DNA of 14,655 nt from Bacteroidales bacterium (GTDB lineage: Bacteria; Bacteroidota; Bacteroidia; Bacteroidales; UBA12077): positions 1 through 14,655 of the forward strand of contig DAOVYZ010000021.1 in the NCBI GenBank assembly GCA_030635365.1. Reading direction: 5' to 3'. Both the position numbers and the translations under genes were made by a program. Below the pieces are notes generated by a model. It ran no database searches and was not told the origin of the DNA. It was given only the letters and a program-made list of their open reading frames with translations. Shown one piece after another: positions 1 to 7,005 of the stretch (positions within the stretch are counted from its first letter, which is position 1; the number at the start of each line of letters is the position of its first letter).

Positions 1-781
1 ATTTCTTAAAGCTATCACTTCCAAAAAAACCATCGGATGGATATGGCCCTAATGCTAAGATATCTTCCTCTTTAGCTTTTTTAATGGCTGGAATAATAAT
101 ATCAACCTCTTCTGTTCCAAGCAAACCATTATCTCCGGCATGAGGATTCAACCCAAGAACAGCTATTTTAGGTTTTCCTAATTTAAAATCCTGAATAAGG
201 CTCTTATTCATTATCCTGAGTTTATTTAAAATAGCCTCTTCAGTAATTGATTCTGGAATTTTACTAATTGGCAAATGCGTAGTTACAACACCTACTTTAA
301 GGTTTTCACTTACCATTAACATAAGAGGTTCTTTTGTGCTGGATTCTTTTGCAAGATATTCTGTATGCCCGAAAAAGTTGAATTTCTCTGATTGAACATT
401 ATCTTTATTGATAGGAGCCGTAACCAAAACATCAATATTTCCTTCTTTTAAATCATTAACAGCTCTTTCGAGTGCAATTAAAGACGATTCTCCTGCTATA
501 TTAGTAGATTTACCCAATTCTACACGAACATTATCGTCAAGGCAATTTATTATGTTTGCTCTTTTTACGTTGGCATCATTTGCTGATTTTATATTATTAA
601 AACTAAAATTAGCAATATTTAATGCTTTCCTATGATATGCTGCCACCTTTGCAGAACCATATACAACAGGGATGCAAAAATCAAAAATCCTATTATCCAT
701 TAAGGATTTAATTATAACTTCATAGCTGATCCCATTAATATCACCATGAGATATTCCAACAACAATTTTATTTTGAATCAT
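1..781 (-). CDS. pdxA: 4-hydroxythreonine-4-phosphate dehydrogenase PdxA, N-terminal part (cut by window edge)
   Basis: PdxA oxidises 4-phosphooxy-L-threonine in the DXP-dependent pyridoxal 5'-phosphate pathway; it is a cytosolic, metal-dependent homodimer. The 260 visible residues start with an ATG and read MIQNKIVVGISHGDING; the GDxxG motif near residues 13-17 is the family's N-terminal signature. Two of the three metal-binding histidines are visible: H139 in GHTEYLA and H214 in LNPHAGDNG. TAPINK (121-126) and TTHLPI (168-173) are also typical. The third histidine and the C-terminal portion (the family is about 330-360 residues) lie beyond base 1. Transcription runs off the window. The aminopeptidase gene lies upstream on the same strand, 258 bases away, but pdxA has its own promoter-like element, so a shared operon is not needed. 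Identification is firm; the symbol rests on these motifs. Confidence 0.93.
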   Translation of the reverse strand, partial: MIQNKIVVGISHGDINGISYEVIIKSLMDNRIFDFCIPVVYGSAKVAAYHRKALNIANFSFNNIKSANDANVKRANIINCLDDNVRVELGKSTNIAGESSLIALERAVNDLKEGNIDVLVTAPINKDNVQSEKFNFFGHTEYLAKESSTKEPLMLMVSENLKVGVVTTHLPISKIPESITEEAILNKLRIMNKSLIQDFKLGKPKIAVLGLNPHAGDNGLLGTEEVDIIIPAIKKAKEEDILALGPYPSDGFFGSDSFKK

Positions 782-824
782 ATAAAGTGATTTATTTTAT
801 CAAACAATAAAGATCATAAAGAAG

Positions 825-857
825 CAAAATTAAAGATAATATTTGGCATTTTTCAAA
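825..857 (-). promoter_or_regulatory. Bacteroidota-type promoter for pdxA
   Basis: On the minus strand this reads TTTG (854-857), 21 bases, then TAATTTTG (825-832), matching the known Bacteroidota -33/-7 pattern TTTG...TAnnTTTG. Transcription would begin near 819, giving a leader of roughly 38 bases before the pdxA ATG at 781. This is a motif match only; in such AT-rich DNA chance matches to TAnnTTTG occur, but the two elements at the right spacing make it a good candidate. Confidence 0.55.
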
Positions 858-946
858 AATACCTAAAGTAGTTGACACTTTTGAAATACATTAACTTGAT
901 TCGTTATAGTAATTGAAATTTGAAACTTGAAATTGGGAAAAGGTTT

Positions 947-1000
947 AGGCAAGCTCTAATAATTACTTTTTATTACAAAACCAATTATTAGAGGTTACCT
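947..1000. repeat. Intergenic inverted repeat (18-base arms) downstream of the aminopeptidase gene
   Basis: CTCTAATAATT (954-964) and AATTATTAGAG (983-993) are perfect 11-base inverted arms around an 18-base spacer. The match extends outward to 18 bases per arm (947-964 and 983-1000) with two mismatches. In minus-strand RNA, the strand that encodes the upstream aminopeptidase, one mismatch becomes a G-U pair, so the stem is better there. No T-run follows on either strand, so a classical intrinsic terminator is not evident. It may protect or end the aminopeptidase mRNA, or be a repeat element: a related arm occurs at 3770-3786. Confidence 0.6.
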
Positions 1001-1039
1001 TTAGTTATTAGTTAAATTTCTAATTTCAGTTAATTAAAA

Positions 1040-2461
1040 TTACATTTGACTATTAAAGAAATCAAAAAGCAAACGAACTCCCACTCCCGTTGCTCCAGAT
1101 CCCCTATAATTGTCTCCACTTGTTAAAAATGCACTTCCTGCAATATCCATATGCACCCATGGATAATCAACGAAATGTTCCAAGAATTTTGCAGCTGTAA
1201 TCGCTCCGGCCTCATTTCCTCCAAGATTTTTTATATCTGCAACTTCTGATTTTAACATTTCTTTATATTCCTCCCAAATTGGAAATTCCACTATTCTCTC
1301 ATATACTTTATTTCCCGAAACTTTTAATTGTTCAAACCTTTCATCTTTAACATTGCTCATAGCCACTATACCCTGATTTCCAATTGCCATCAAAGCTGCA
1401 CCTGTTAAAGTTGCTAAATCTATTACTAGTTCAGGATTATACTGTTTAGCATAAATTAAAGCATCAGCCAATATTAAGCGCCCCTCCGCATCTGTATTTC
1501 TTATTTCAATTGTAGTTCCATTACTCATCTCAATAATATCATCGGGAACATAAGCATTGCCATTAAGACGATTATCTGTTATTGGTATTAAACCTATGAT
1601 ATAAACTGGCAGATTTGCTTTTGCCACAGCATAAATTGTCCCTGCCACTGCAGCACCACCTGCCATGTCTGATTTCATTGTATCCATATAATTACCCGGT
1701 TTAATATTTAATCCTCCGGTATCATATACTACACCCTTGCCAACTAAAACAAAAGGATTCTTATTTACAGCACCATCAGGCTTCCAGGTTAATACAGAAA
1801 AACCTGGTGGATCAACACTCCCTTTATTCACTGTTAACAGTCCATTCATATTCAATGATTCTATCTTCTTTTTATCAAAAATATCTACTTCGAATCCCCC
1901 ATTCTTCCCAAGTTTTTTAATCTCATTCACCAATTGATCCGTATTCATATATGACACCGGCTCATTAACCAGGTCTTTTACGCAAAAAACCGATTCCAGC
2001 AATATATTAAGTTCTAATAATTGTTCATCTGCTAATTCCTTACTAGCAATCATTATCTCCTTAAGAAAATTTTTCTTTTCATCAGCTTTACTTATATACT
2101 TTAAAAACTGATAATGACTTAATGCCAAGCCCTCTGCATATGCTAAAACTAATTCAGGATTTTTGCATAAATCAACAATAATAATTTCTGTATGCTTGTT
2201 TTCCTTTAATTCTTTATATAAATCCCCGGCTGCCCTTCGAAGTTTTTCTTTTACAATATATTCTTCTTTTTCTGAATCAACCAACTGTATGTACGACCAT
2301 TTAAAATATGAGTTAATTTTTATAGTCTTTTTCTTATCTGATATCTGTTTCTTAATATATTCAAACTCTGTAGGAGAAAAAGAATAATCTTTTAAATCTT
2401 CTTCATTCCCAATAAGGTAAATCGCAGGTAAATCAATTTGGACTTTATCTATTTTTGACAT
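1040..2461 (-). CDS. pepA: M17 family leucyl aminopeptidase
   Basis: Cytosolic metallo-aminopeptidase of family M17, which releases N-terminal residues from peptides using two metal ions. With the chosen start it has 473 residues. The N-terminal half (about 1-165) is the poorly conserved domain; the C-terminal half is catalytic. All expected catalytic and metal ligands are visible: K242 and D247 in VGKGVVYDTGG, K254, D265 in SDMAGGA, and D324, E326 and R328 in NTDAEGRL. Their spacing equals that of E. coli PepA (K270, D275, K282, D293, D332, E334, R336). The frame stays open upstream to a TTG at 2482, but that TTG lies inside a strong promoter element (2480-2511), so the ATG at 2461 (protein begins MSKIDKVQ) is preferred. 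The gene is divergent from mqnC. The family is certain; the paralogue name (PepA or PepB-like) less so. Confidence 0.93.
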   Translation of the reverse strand: MSKIDKVQIDLPAIYLIGNEEDLKDYSFSPTEFEYIKKQISDKKKTIKINSYFKWSYIQLVDSEKEEYIVKEKLRRAAGDLYKELKENKHTEIIIVDLCKNPELVLAYAEGLALSHYQFLKYISKADEKKNFLKEIMIASKELADEQLLELNILLESVFCVKDLVNEPVSYMNTDQLVNEIKKLGKNGGFEVDIFDKKKIESLNMNGLLTVNKGSVDPPGFSVLTWKPDGAVNKNPFVLVGKGVVYDTGGLNIKPGNYMDTMKSDMAGGAAVAGTIYAVAKANLPVYIIGLIPITDNRLNGNAYVPDDIIEMSNGTTIEIRNTDAEGRLILADALIYAKQYNPELVIDLATLTGAALMAIGNQGIVAMSNVKDERFEQLKVSGNKVYERIVEFPIWEEYKEMLKSEVADIKNLGGNEAGAITAAKFLEHFVDYPWVHMDIAGSAFLTSGDNYRGSGATGVGVRLLFDFFNSQM

Positions 2462-2479
2462 TAATATATCCATCCTAAA

Positions 2480-2511
2480 CAAATTTAATTTGAAATTGTA
2501 AAGTTAACAAA
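2480..2511 (-). promoter_or_regulatory. Bacteroidota-type promoter for the aminopeptidase gene
   Basis: Minus-strand reading: TTTG (2508-2511), 20 bases, TAAATTTG (2480-2487), a full match to the TTTG/TAnnTTTG pattern at good spacing. Transcription would start near 2473-2475, leaving a leader of about 12-14 bases before the ATG at 2461. It rules against translation from the TTG at 2482, which would sit inside the -7 element. Confidence 0.65.
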
Positions 2512-2565
2512 ATTGAGACATGTACTTAATTCAGGGGAATAATTAAAATCACTGTTTTATTTAGC

Positions 2566-2573
2566 TATTTTTG
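2566..2573 (+). promoter_or_regulatory. Probable -7 element for mqnC
   Basis: TATTTTTG matches TAnnTTTG exactly and lies 18 bases before the mqnC ATG, so the leader would be about a dozen bases. No TTTG is present 19-21 bases upstream, so the -33 half is weak or absent. It is divergent from the aminopeptidase promoter, with about 55 bases between the two elements. Confidence 0.45.
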
Positions 2574-2591
2574 TAACTTCAAATATAACGC

Positions 2592-3692
2592 ATGAATTTT
2601 ACCAATCTATATAAAAAAGCAATAAATCTTGAATGTTTAACAATAGATGAAGGATTATTGTTGTATGAAAATGCTCCTTCAGAAGAACTTATTTATATAG
2701 GAAATAAACTGCGACAAATCCATAATCCCGGGAATATTGTTACATGGCAAATCGATAGAAATGTTAATATTACAAATGCCTGTATTTCGCAATGTAAGTT
2801 TTGTAATTTTTACAAAAAACCTAATGATGAGAATGTTTATATAACTTCTATTGAGGAATATAAAGTAAAAATTGAGGAACTTTTTAAGTTAGGTGGAGAA
2901 CAACTATTATTACAAGGTGGATTGCATCCTAAATTAAAATTGGATTTTTACACAAACCTGTTTAGGGAGTTAAAATCATTATATCCAAATATTAAGTTAC
3001 ATGCTTTAGGGCCTCCGGAAATAGTTCATTTAGCCAGGTTAGAAAAAAAATCATTTAAAAAAATATTGGGATCTCTGGTAAAATCAGGCCTTGATAGTTT
3101 GCCCGGTGCAGGAGCAGAAATATTATGCGGCCGTGTTCGTAAAAGTATTTCGCCTGCTAAAGCAAATACACAACAATGGTTAGATGTTATGCGCGAAGCA
3201 CATAATCTGAATATGGTTACATCAGCAACCATGATGTTTGGCCATATTGAGACTAAAAAAGAAAGAATTGAACATTTGGTTGCTTTAAGAAAAGTACAGT
3301 CTGAAAAACCGGAAACTTCTCCGGGATTTTTAGCATTTATTCCATGGCCATTCCAGGACAAAAATACTTTTTTGCAAAAAGAGTTTGGAATAAACAATGA
3401 GGTAAGTTCTGAAGAATATATCAGGACTATTGCCATAAGTCGAATTATGTTATCTAATATTAAGAATATTCAGGCTTCGTGGTTAACTGTCGGAAAAGAT
3501 ATAGCCCAAATTTGTTTGCATGCCGGAGCCAATGATTTTGGGTCCATTATGATTGAAGAAAATGTTGTTTCCTCTGCCGGTGCCGGTTATAAATTTGACG
3601 CAAAAGGAATACAAAACGCTATTTTAGAAACTGGTTTTACTCCGCAACTCAGAAATCAGAAATATGAGTTTTTAGAATACAATCTAAAATAG
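2592..3692 (+). CDS. mqnC: Cyclic dehypoxanthinyl futalosine synthase MqnC (radical SAM)
   Basis: Radical SAM enzyme of the futalosine route to menaquinone. It closes dehypoxanthinyl futalosine into the cyclic spiro form using a 4Fe-4S cluster and S-adenosylmethionine. The protein has 366 residues, normal for the family. The cluster cysteines are C64, C68 and C71 (CISQCKFC, a CxxxCxxC motif). Other MqnC-like stretches are LLQGGLHP (near 107-114), HALGPPEI, GLDSLPGAGAEIL, and the C-terminal GANDFGSIMIEENVVS. These favour MqnC over the related aminofutalosine synthase MqnE and over FO synthases such as CofH. No other menaquinone gene is adjacent; scattered mqn genes are usual in Bacteroidota. 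It implies a menaquinone-dependent respiratory chain. The ATG start is supported by the promoter element just upstream and by the N-terminal sequence. Confidence 0.92.
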   Translation: MNFTNLYKKAINLECLTIDEGLLLYENAPSEELIYIGNKLRQIHNPGNIVTWQIDRNVNITNACISQCKFCNFYKKPNDENVYITSIEEYKVKIEELFKLGGEQLLLQGGLHPKLKLDFYTNLFRELKSLYPNIKLHALGPPEIVHLARLEKKSFKKILGSLVKSGLDSLPGAGAEILCGRVRKSISPAKANTQQWLDVMREAHNLNMVTSATMMFGHIETKKERIEHLVALRKVQSEKPETSPGFLAFIPWPFQDKNTFLQKEFGINNEVSSEEYIRTIAISRIMLSNIKNIQASWLTVGKDIAQICLHAGANDFGSIMIEENVVSSAGAGYKFDAKGIQNAILETGFTPQLRNQKYEFLEYNLK

Positions 3693-3769
3693 CTAATTGA
3701 ACTTATCCCCGTTTTTAGTTTTGTTTTTCCCAGTACAATAATTGACCAGGGCAACTAAATTGTAAATTA

Positions 3770-3786
3770 AAAGGCAACCTCTAATA
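3770..3786 (-). repeat. Second copy of a dispersed 17-base intergenic motif
   Basis: Read on the minus strand this is TATTAGAGGTTGCCTTT. It matches TATTAGAGGTTACCTTT at 986-1002 (plus strand) at 16 of 17 positions. The plus-strand form AGGCAACCTCTAATA also matches the left arm of the first element (947-961) at 14 of 15. So three related arms occur in two gene-free gaps 2.8 kb apart, suggesting a repeated element rather than chance. Confidence 0.5.
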
Positions 3787-3823
3787 CTGATTCCGTTTTA
3801 TATTGTTGTATATTTTTATATCT

Positions 3824-3911
3824 ATACCAGATTTCAAATACTCTTTTGGTATTGTATCAGTATTAACTATTCTGAGTTTTCAAAATACCATTTTGAAAAA
3901 GAATTTGGTAT
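3824..3911 (+). repeat. Alternating ATACCA/TGGTAT hexamers and tight palindrome
   Basis: ATACCA at 3824-3829 and 3885-3890 alternate with TGGTAT at 3847-3852 and 3906-3911. The first pair extends to an 8-base-pair stem with one G-U pair (ATACCAGA with TTTGGTAT). Within the set, TTTTCAAAAT (3877-3886) and ATTTTGAAAA (3890-3899) form a 10-base palindrome with a 3-base loop. The hexamers could pair 1:2 and 3:4, or 2:3, which resembles the mutually exclusive folds of leader attenuators; repressor sites are an equally fair reading. Structure is seen, function is inferred. Confidence 0.4.
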
Positions 3912-4099
3912 CACAGGTATTTATTAGAAATTATTTAAATATAAATTTAAAAAAGTAGGGTTTCTGTTTACTACTTTGTAATAAAGATTACGAGATTGTT
4001 TTATAATTAATTACAAATTGTTACAGAAGTAAATTCAACAAAACAATAACAGGGTTAGTAATCATTTAAACTTTTGGGACACATTTAAAAAAGAAAGCC

Positions 4100-4348
4100 A
4101 TGTTTACATCAATGTTAAATATCATAAAAAAGAAAAACTTTATAAAGGCAAAAAGAGATAATAATCCATCGGGATTAAACATGAAAATTGATTTTAATAA
4201 ACCATTTGCAGTTGTTAATAATAATAATAAAATCATACATCAATTCGATGATTTTTATAATGCATCTACATTTTCTATTAGGCTTAATATCAGTTATAAA
4301 GAAAATGGTATTAGAGCAAATTCGAAAGTAATCAGGCTTTCTGTATAG
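4100..4348 (+). CDS. Small basic protein, unrecognised
   Basis: Open frame of 82 residues with ATG start and TAG stop. I do not recognise a family. The first 24 residues are rich in lysine and asparagine (KKKNFIKAKRDNN), followed by a short acidic and aromatic stretch (HQFDDFYNASTF) and a C-terminal part that looks beta-like (FSIRLNISYKENG). There is no signal peptide, membrane helix or cysteine. An AAT repeat encodes four consecutive asparagines (about residues 40-43). Internal methionines at positions 5 and 28 could also be starts. It precedes the envelope genes on the same strand by 91 bases. The AT-rich composition makes a random open frame of this size possible, so its reality is uncertain. 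Confidence 0.4.
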   Translation: MFTSMLNIIKKKNFIKAKRDNNPSGLNMKIDFNKPFAVVNNNNKIIHQFDDFYNASTFSIRLNISYKENGIRANSKVIRLSV

Positions 4349-4439
4349 CATATTTATAAATCAACATTTAACATATTACGGCTTAAACGTGCCGGAAATT
4401 TTATATATAACTTAAATATTAATAATCAAAATTAATTGT

Positions 4440-5303
4440 ATGAGAATAATGAAAAAATTTAATTTATCACTAATTGTAATCGTGCTGCTTACCTTCAAAG
4501 GGTATTCGCAAGCAGACTCAACAAAATCACTTGCCCGGAAAAGCAAAATAGAAATTACAAAATATTATAAGAAATTATATATAGGTGTAGGAGGTGTTTA
4601 TTCATCTTTTCAAGATGTTAAATATTCTAATGTTCGTTATAGTGGAACTGGTAAACATTTATATCTTGGGTATGAGAAAAGTAAAAATCCTTTATGGGGA
4701 ATTGATTTTAATTTGATTCTCTCAAAAGAAAAAGCAAAAACTTATACTGTTGGAAAAGCAACTATTTACGATATTGGTATAAGTGCAAAATACTTACATC
4801 CGATTATGAAAAATGAAACCGGAAAATTATTTTTAGGAGTAACATGGGATGCTTTTGATTTATATTTAAGATCAATTGAGGATTTACAAAATAATGGTTC
4901 TGATTTTATTCTTGCCAGTAATATTAAGATATCCTCTGTATATGAAAGAAGAATTTCAACTGACTTAAAATTACAGGCAGGAATTGATCTACAAATATTT
5001 GGATTTATCAAGCAATTAAACTCTTTTGCTTACTCAAGCCCTCAGGATGCCCTGGAAGATGGTAAATTTAGCTATCAGGATGAAAAACTTAGAGAATACG
5101 TGTCATTTAAATATTCGAGTTTTGAGCCCTTGTGGAACTATTTCAATATTGGAACCTCTTTAAAACTGCATTATAAAAAGAGATGGTCACTTGCCTATAA
5201 ATGGAATATGCAAAGGTCAAATAAAGTAAAAAATTATCCAATGACTATAGGATACAATTCAATATCTATTACTTATAATATTATTAATAAATTAAGAAAA
5301 TGA
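4440..5303 (+). CDS. Outer-membrane beta-barrel-like exported protein, unassigned family
   Basis: The 287-residue product has a signal peptide: positive start (MRIMKKF), hydrophobic core LSLIVIVLLTF, and likely cleavage after GYSQA near residue 25. The mature part alternates aromatic and polar residues in strand-like runs (KLYIGVGGVYSSF, KHLYLGYEKS, WGIDFNLILS, YDIGISAKYLHPI, GKLFLGVTWDAFDLYL) and ends with YNSISITYNII, fitting an outer-membrane barrel of perhaps 8-12 strands. I cannot name the family. An ATG at 4449 (protein MKKFNLSL) is an equally good start. The stop codon overlaps the next gene's start as ATGA at 5300-5303, so the two are probably translationally coupled and functionally linked. 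It may be a surface partner or anchor for the peptidase-like lipoprotein; that role is inferred. Confidence 0.75.
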   Translation: MRIMKKFNLSLIVIVLLTFKGYSQADSTKSLARKSKIEITKYYKKLYIGVGGVYSSFQDVKYSNVRYSGTGKHLYLGYEKSKNPLWGIDFNLILSKEKAKTYTVGKATIYDIGISAKYLHPIMKNETGKLFLGVTWDAFDLYLRSIEDLQNNGSDFILASNIKISSVYERRISTDLKLQAGIDLQIFGFIKQLNSFAYSSPQDALEDGKFSYQDEKLREYVSFKYSSFEPLWNYFNIGTSLKLHYKKRWSLAYKWNMQRSNKVKNYPMTIGYNSISITYNIINKLRK

Positions 5304-6325
5304 AAAAAATTAAATACATAATTCTGGCACTTCTATTAGGAATGCTGGTAAGCTGCGAGAAAATTTTCATGGAACCTAACCCTAAGACGGATAACATTGC
5401 CATTTTTGAAGAGTATTGGAAATTAGTAAATGAAAAATTTGCAATGTTTGACGATCCCGGCAAAAATATCGACAGGAATGCTTTGTATAGCACAACAAGA
5501 GCAATGGTTGATAATTCAATTCCTGAAGATTCCCTGTTTAACGTTCTTAGTAAAATTACTGTAGGCCTTAAAGATGGGCATTCTTTTCTTTCCGGATATG
5601 TTTCTCTTTATGGTTTTGAGGCATACATTTCACACTTTTTTTATGACAATGTTCCCCTAAACCTGGATCAAAAAATTATTGACCAGGTGTATCTGAACAA
5701 TAATGTACAAACGCAAGGGGCTAAGTTTAAATATACCCTTTTAAATAATAATACTATAGGTTATATCCAATACAGAGATTTTAACGAAGAGGTTACAACT
5801 GAAATAATGAATACCATATTGTCAGAGTTTCAAAATACAAATGGCATTATCCTGGATGTTAGAGGCAATATGGGAGGAGCCCCCTCTTATGCTGCATTAA
5901 TGGCAAGTCATTTTACAGATTCACGAATATATATTGGTTATGAAACCTTCAAAACAGGGCCCGGTATTGGTGATTTTTCAAGAAGCGAAATTTATTTAAA
6001 TCCAACAGACGGAACAAAATATTTAAAGCCACTTATTGTATTAACTAATATTGAATGCTTTAGTGCAACTACTGCACTTATTTTTCACTTAAATCCATTA
6101 TCCAATGTTACATTTATTGGAGCTAAAACAGGTGGAGGTAGTGGTTCTATTGCGGATGGCTTTTTGGCTAACGGATGGCAATGGCAATTATCAACAAGTG
6201 AGTTTATAGATTGGGAAGGAAGGCATTTAGACAATGGTTTTGATCCTGATATTTCGGTGAGCCTCGACATACTTGATGTATCACAAGATGAAATTATAGA
6301 AAGAGCCATACTTGAATTACAATAA
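5300..6325 (+). CDS. S41 (C-terminal processing peptidase/tricorn-like) lipoprotein
   Basis: A 341-residue lipoprotein: the signal ends in the lipobox LVSC with the lipidated cysteine at C19, so it should sit in the periplasmic face or outer membrane. S41 hallmarks are LKDGHSFL (90-97), GIILDVRGNMGG (182-193), LTNIECFSATTAL (248-260) with the expected nucleophile S255, and GAKTGGGSGS (274-283). No PDZ domain is evident between the N-terminal helical domain and the catalytic core. The lysine found in GKG of classical tail-specific proteases (about 25 residues after the serine) is not there; the position falls in GGGSG, as in many IRBP/tricorn-like members. It may use another catalytic set or be a binding protein. 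It overlaps the upstream gene by ATGA. The family is well supported, the substrate unknown. Confidence 0.85.
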   Translation: MKKIKYIILALLLGMLVSCEKIFMEPNPKTDNIAIFEEYWKLVNEKFAMFDDPGKNIDRNALYSTTRAMVDNSIPEDSLFNVLSKITVGLKDGHSFLSGYVSLYGFEAYISHFFYDNVPLNLDQKIIDQVYLNNNVQTQGAKFKYTLLNNNTIGYIQYRDFNEEVTTEIMNTILSEFQNTNGIILDVRGNMGGAPSYAALMASHFTDSRIYIGYETFKTGPGIGDFSRSEIYLNPTDGTKYLKPLIVLTNIECFSATTALIFHLNPLSNVTFIGAKTGGGSGSIADGFLANGWQWQLSTSEFIDWEGRHLDNGFDPDISVSLDILDVSQDEIIERAILELQ

Positions 6326-6331
6326 TAAAAA

Positions 6332-6403
6332 TTTTTTGGGTTATAATGGCTAAAAAGTGTTACCGCCCCAAAATGGCAATACTTTTTAGCTTAACCCAAA
6401 AAG
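6332..6403. repeat. Long intergenic hairpin between S41 and thioredoxin-like genes
   Basis: Outer arms TTTTTGGGTT (6333-6342) and AACCCAAAAA (6393-6402), a small asymmetric interruption, then inner arms GCTAAAAAGT (6349-6358) and ACTTTTTAGC (6381-6390), each 10 bases and perfect. The inner stem continues to 16 pairs (6349-6364 with 6375-6390) with one A-C mismatch and one G-U pair, closed by a 10-base loop. No T-run follows on the plus strand, so it is not a standard terminator. It starts 7 bases after the S41 stop codon. An alternative pairing exists between 6355-6364 and GGTAAC...ACTT at 6403-6416. Possible roles are mRNA processing or stability, attenuation of the downstream genes, or an inserted palindromic repeat. 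Confidence 0.65.
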
Positions 6404-6448
6404 GTAACAAACACTTGAAATAAAACCTGTTTATTAAAAAATAATATT

Positions 6449-6949
6449 ATGAGAATAAAAAAACTATTAGTACCATTTGGAGTTACATTATTGGTAATAC
6501 TTACTCTTCTTGTTAATAATGCCTTTGCTCAAAAAGCATTTCCGAACGAAGATTTAAAATTGCTTAATGAAGGTGTGTTAGACAGGAAGTCGACAGAGAA
6601 TAAGCTTGTAATAATTAATTTATGGGCAACTTGGTGTAAACCATGTATATCTGAAATCCCTGAACTAAATAAATTGGTAAAAGAATTTCAAGAAAATGAA
6701 CAAGTAATTTTCTTGGCTTTAGCTACTGACGACTCTGAGAAGCTGAAGGAGTTTCTCACTAAAAGGGAATTTATATTTATCCATTTAGATAATTCAAATA
6801 AAGTATATTTCGACAAAGGAATCCTGAAAGCATATCCAAGAACATTAGTTTATGATAAAAATGGAAAACTAATAGAAAAATATACAGGACAACTGACAGG
6901 TCAAAATTTAGATGAGATAAGAAAATTAATTGAAAAAGAAACATTATGA
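6449..6949 (+). CDS. Exported thioredoxin-like (TlpA/ResA-type) disulfide oxidoreductase
   Basis: A 166-residue protein with an N-terminal hydrophobic segment (about residues 6-22) followed by NNAFAQ, a likely signal-peptidase site after AFA; an uncleaved anchor is also possible. The thioredoxin fold follows: INLWATWCKPC holds the active site C63-K-P-C66, and KAYPRTLVYDKNG carries the cis-proline P130. CKPC and the WATWC context are typical of periplasmic TlpA/ResA-type thiol reductants in Bacteroidota. It would reduce disulfides of envelope proteins, needing electrons from an inner-membrane donor not seen here. It lies 123 bases after the S41 gene, with a hairpin between, and 56 bases before the TonB-dependent receptor on the same strand. 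No cytochrome c maturation gene is close. Fold certain, partner unknown. Confidence 0.88.
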   Translation: MRIKKLLVPFGVTLLVILTLLVNNAFAQKAFPNEDLKLLNEGVLDRKSTENKLVIINLWATWCKPCISEIPELNKLVKEFQENEQVIFLALATDDSEKLKEFLTKREFIFIHLDNSNKVYFDKGILKAYPRTLVYDKNGKLIEKYTGQLTGQNLDEIRKLIEKETL

Positions 6950-7005
6950 CTAAACCTACTGAAAAAGCTAAGTATAACATAAAACTATGATTAAAACTGA
7001 TTTAT

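Larger units (their letters stand above)
3693..4099. other. 407-base AT-rich gene-free region with short inverted repeats
   Basis: No convincing coding frame was seen on either strand. The stretch holds a copy of the dispersed 17-base motif at 3770-3786, a 10-base inverted pair TAATACTGAT (3782-3791) and ATCAGTATTA (3856-3865), alternating ATACCA/TGGTAT hexamers at 3824, 3847, 3885 and 3906, and a tight palindrome at 3877-3899. The last 190 bases before the ATG at 4100 are AT-rich without a clear TAnnTTTG at a sensible distance. It plausibly carries the promoter or leader of the downstream genes, but no element can be assigned with confidence. Confidence 0.6.

Noticed and set aside
408..635. 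75-residue plus-strand frame opposite pdxA
   Set aside because: Shadow frame of the minus-strand pdxA, whose motifs are continuous through it.
3026..3436. 136-residue open frame on the minus strand within mqnC
   Set aside because: It is entirely antisense to a well-supported radical SAM gene and has no recognisable motif or promoter.
3716..3723. TAGTTTTG as a -7 element for the genes from 4100
   Set aside because: It is an exact TAnnTTTG, but lies about 380 bases before the next start, and the nearest TTG upstream is spaced only 16 bases away; it may be chance in T-rich DNA.
4217..4231. AAT trinucleotide run as a phase-variable microsatellite
   Set aside because: Only four units, and a change by a unit keeps the frame; ordinary for an asparagine-rich AT-rich gene.
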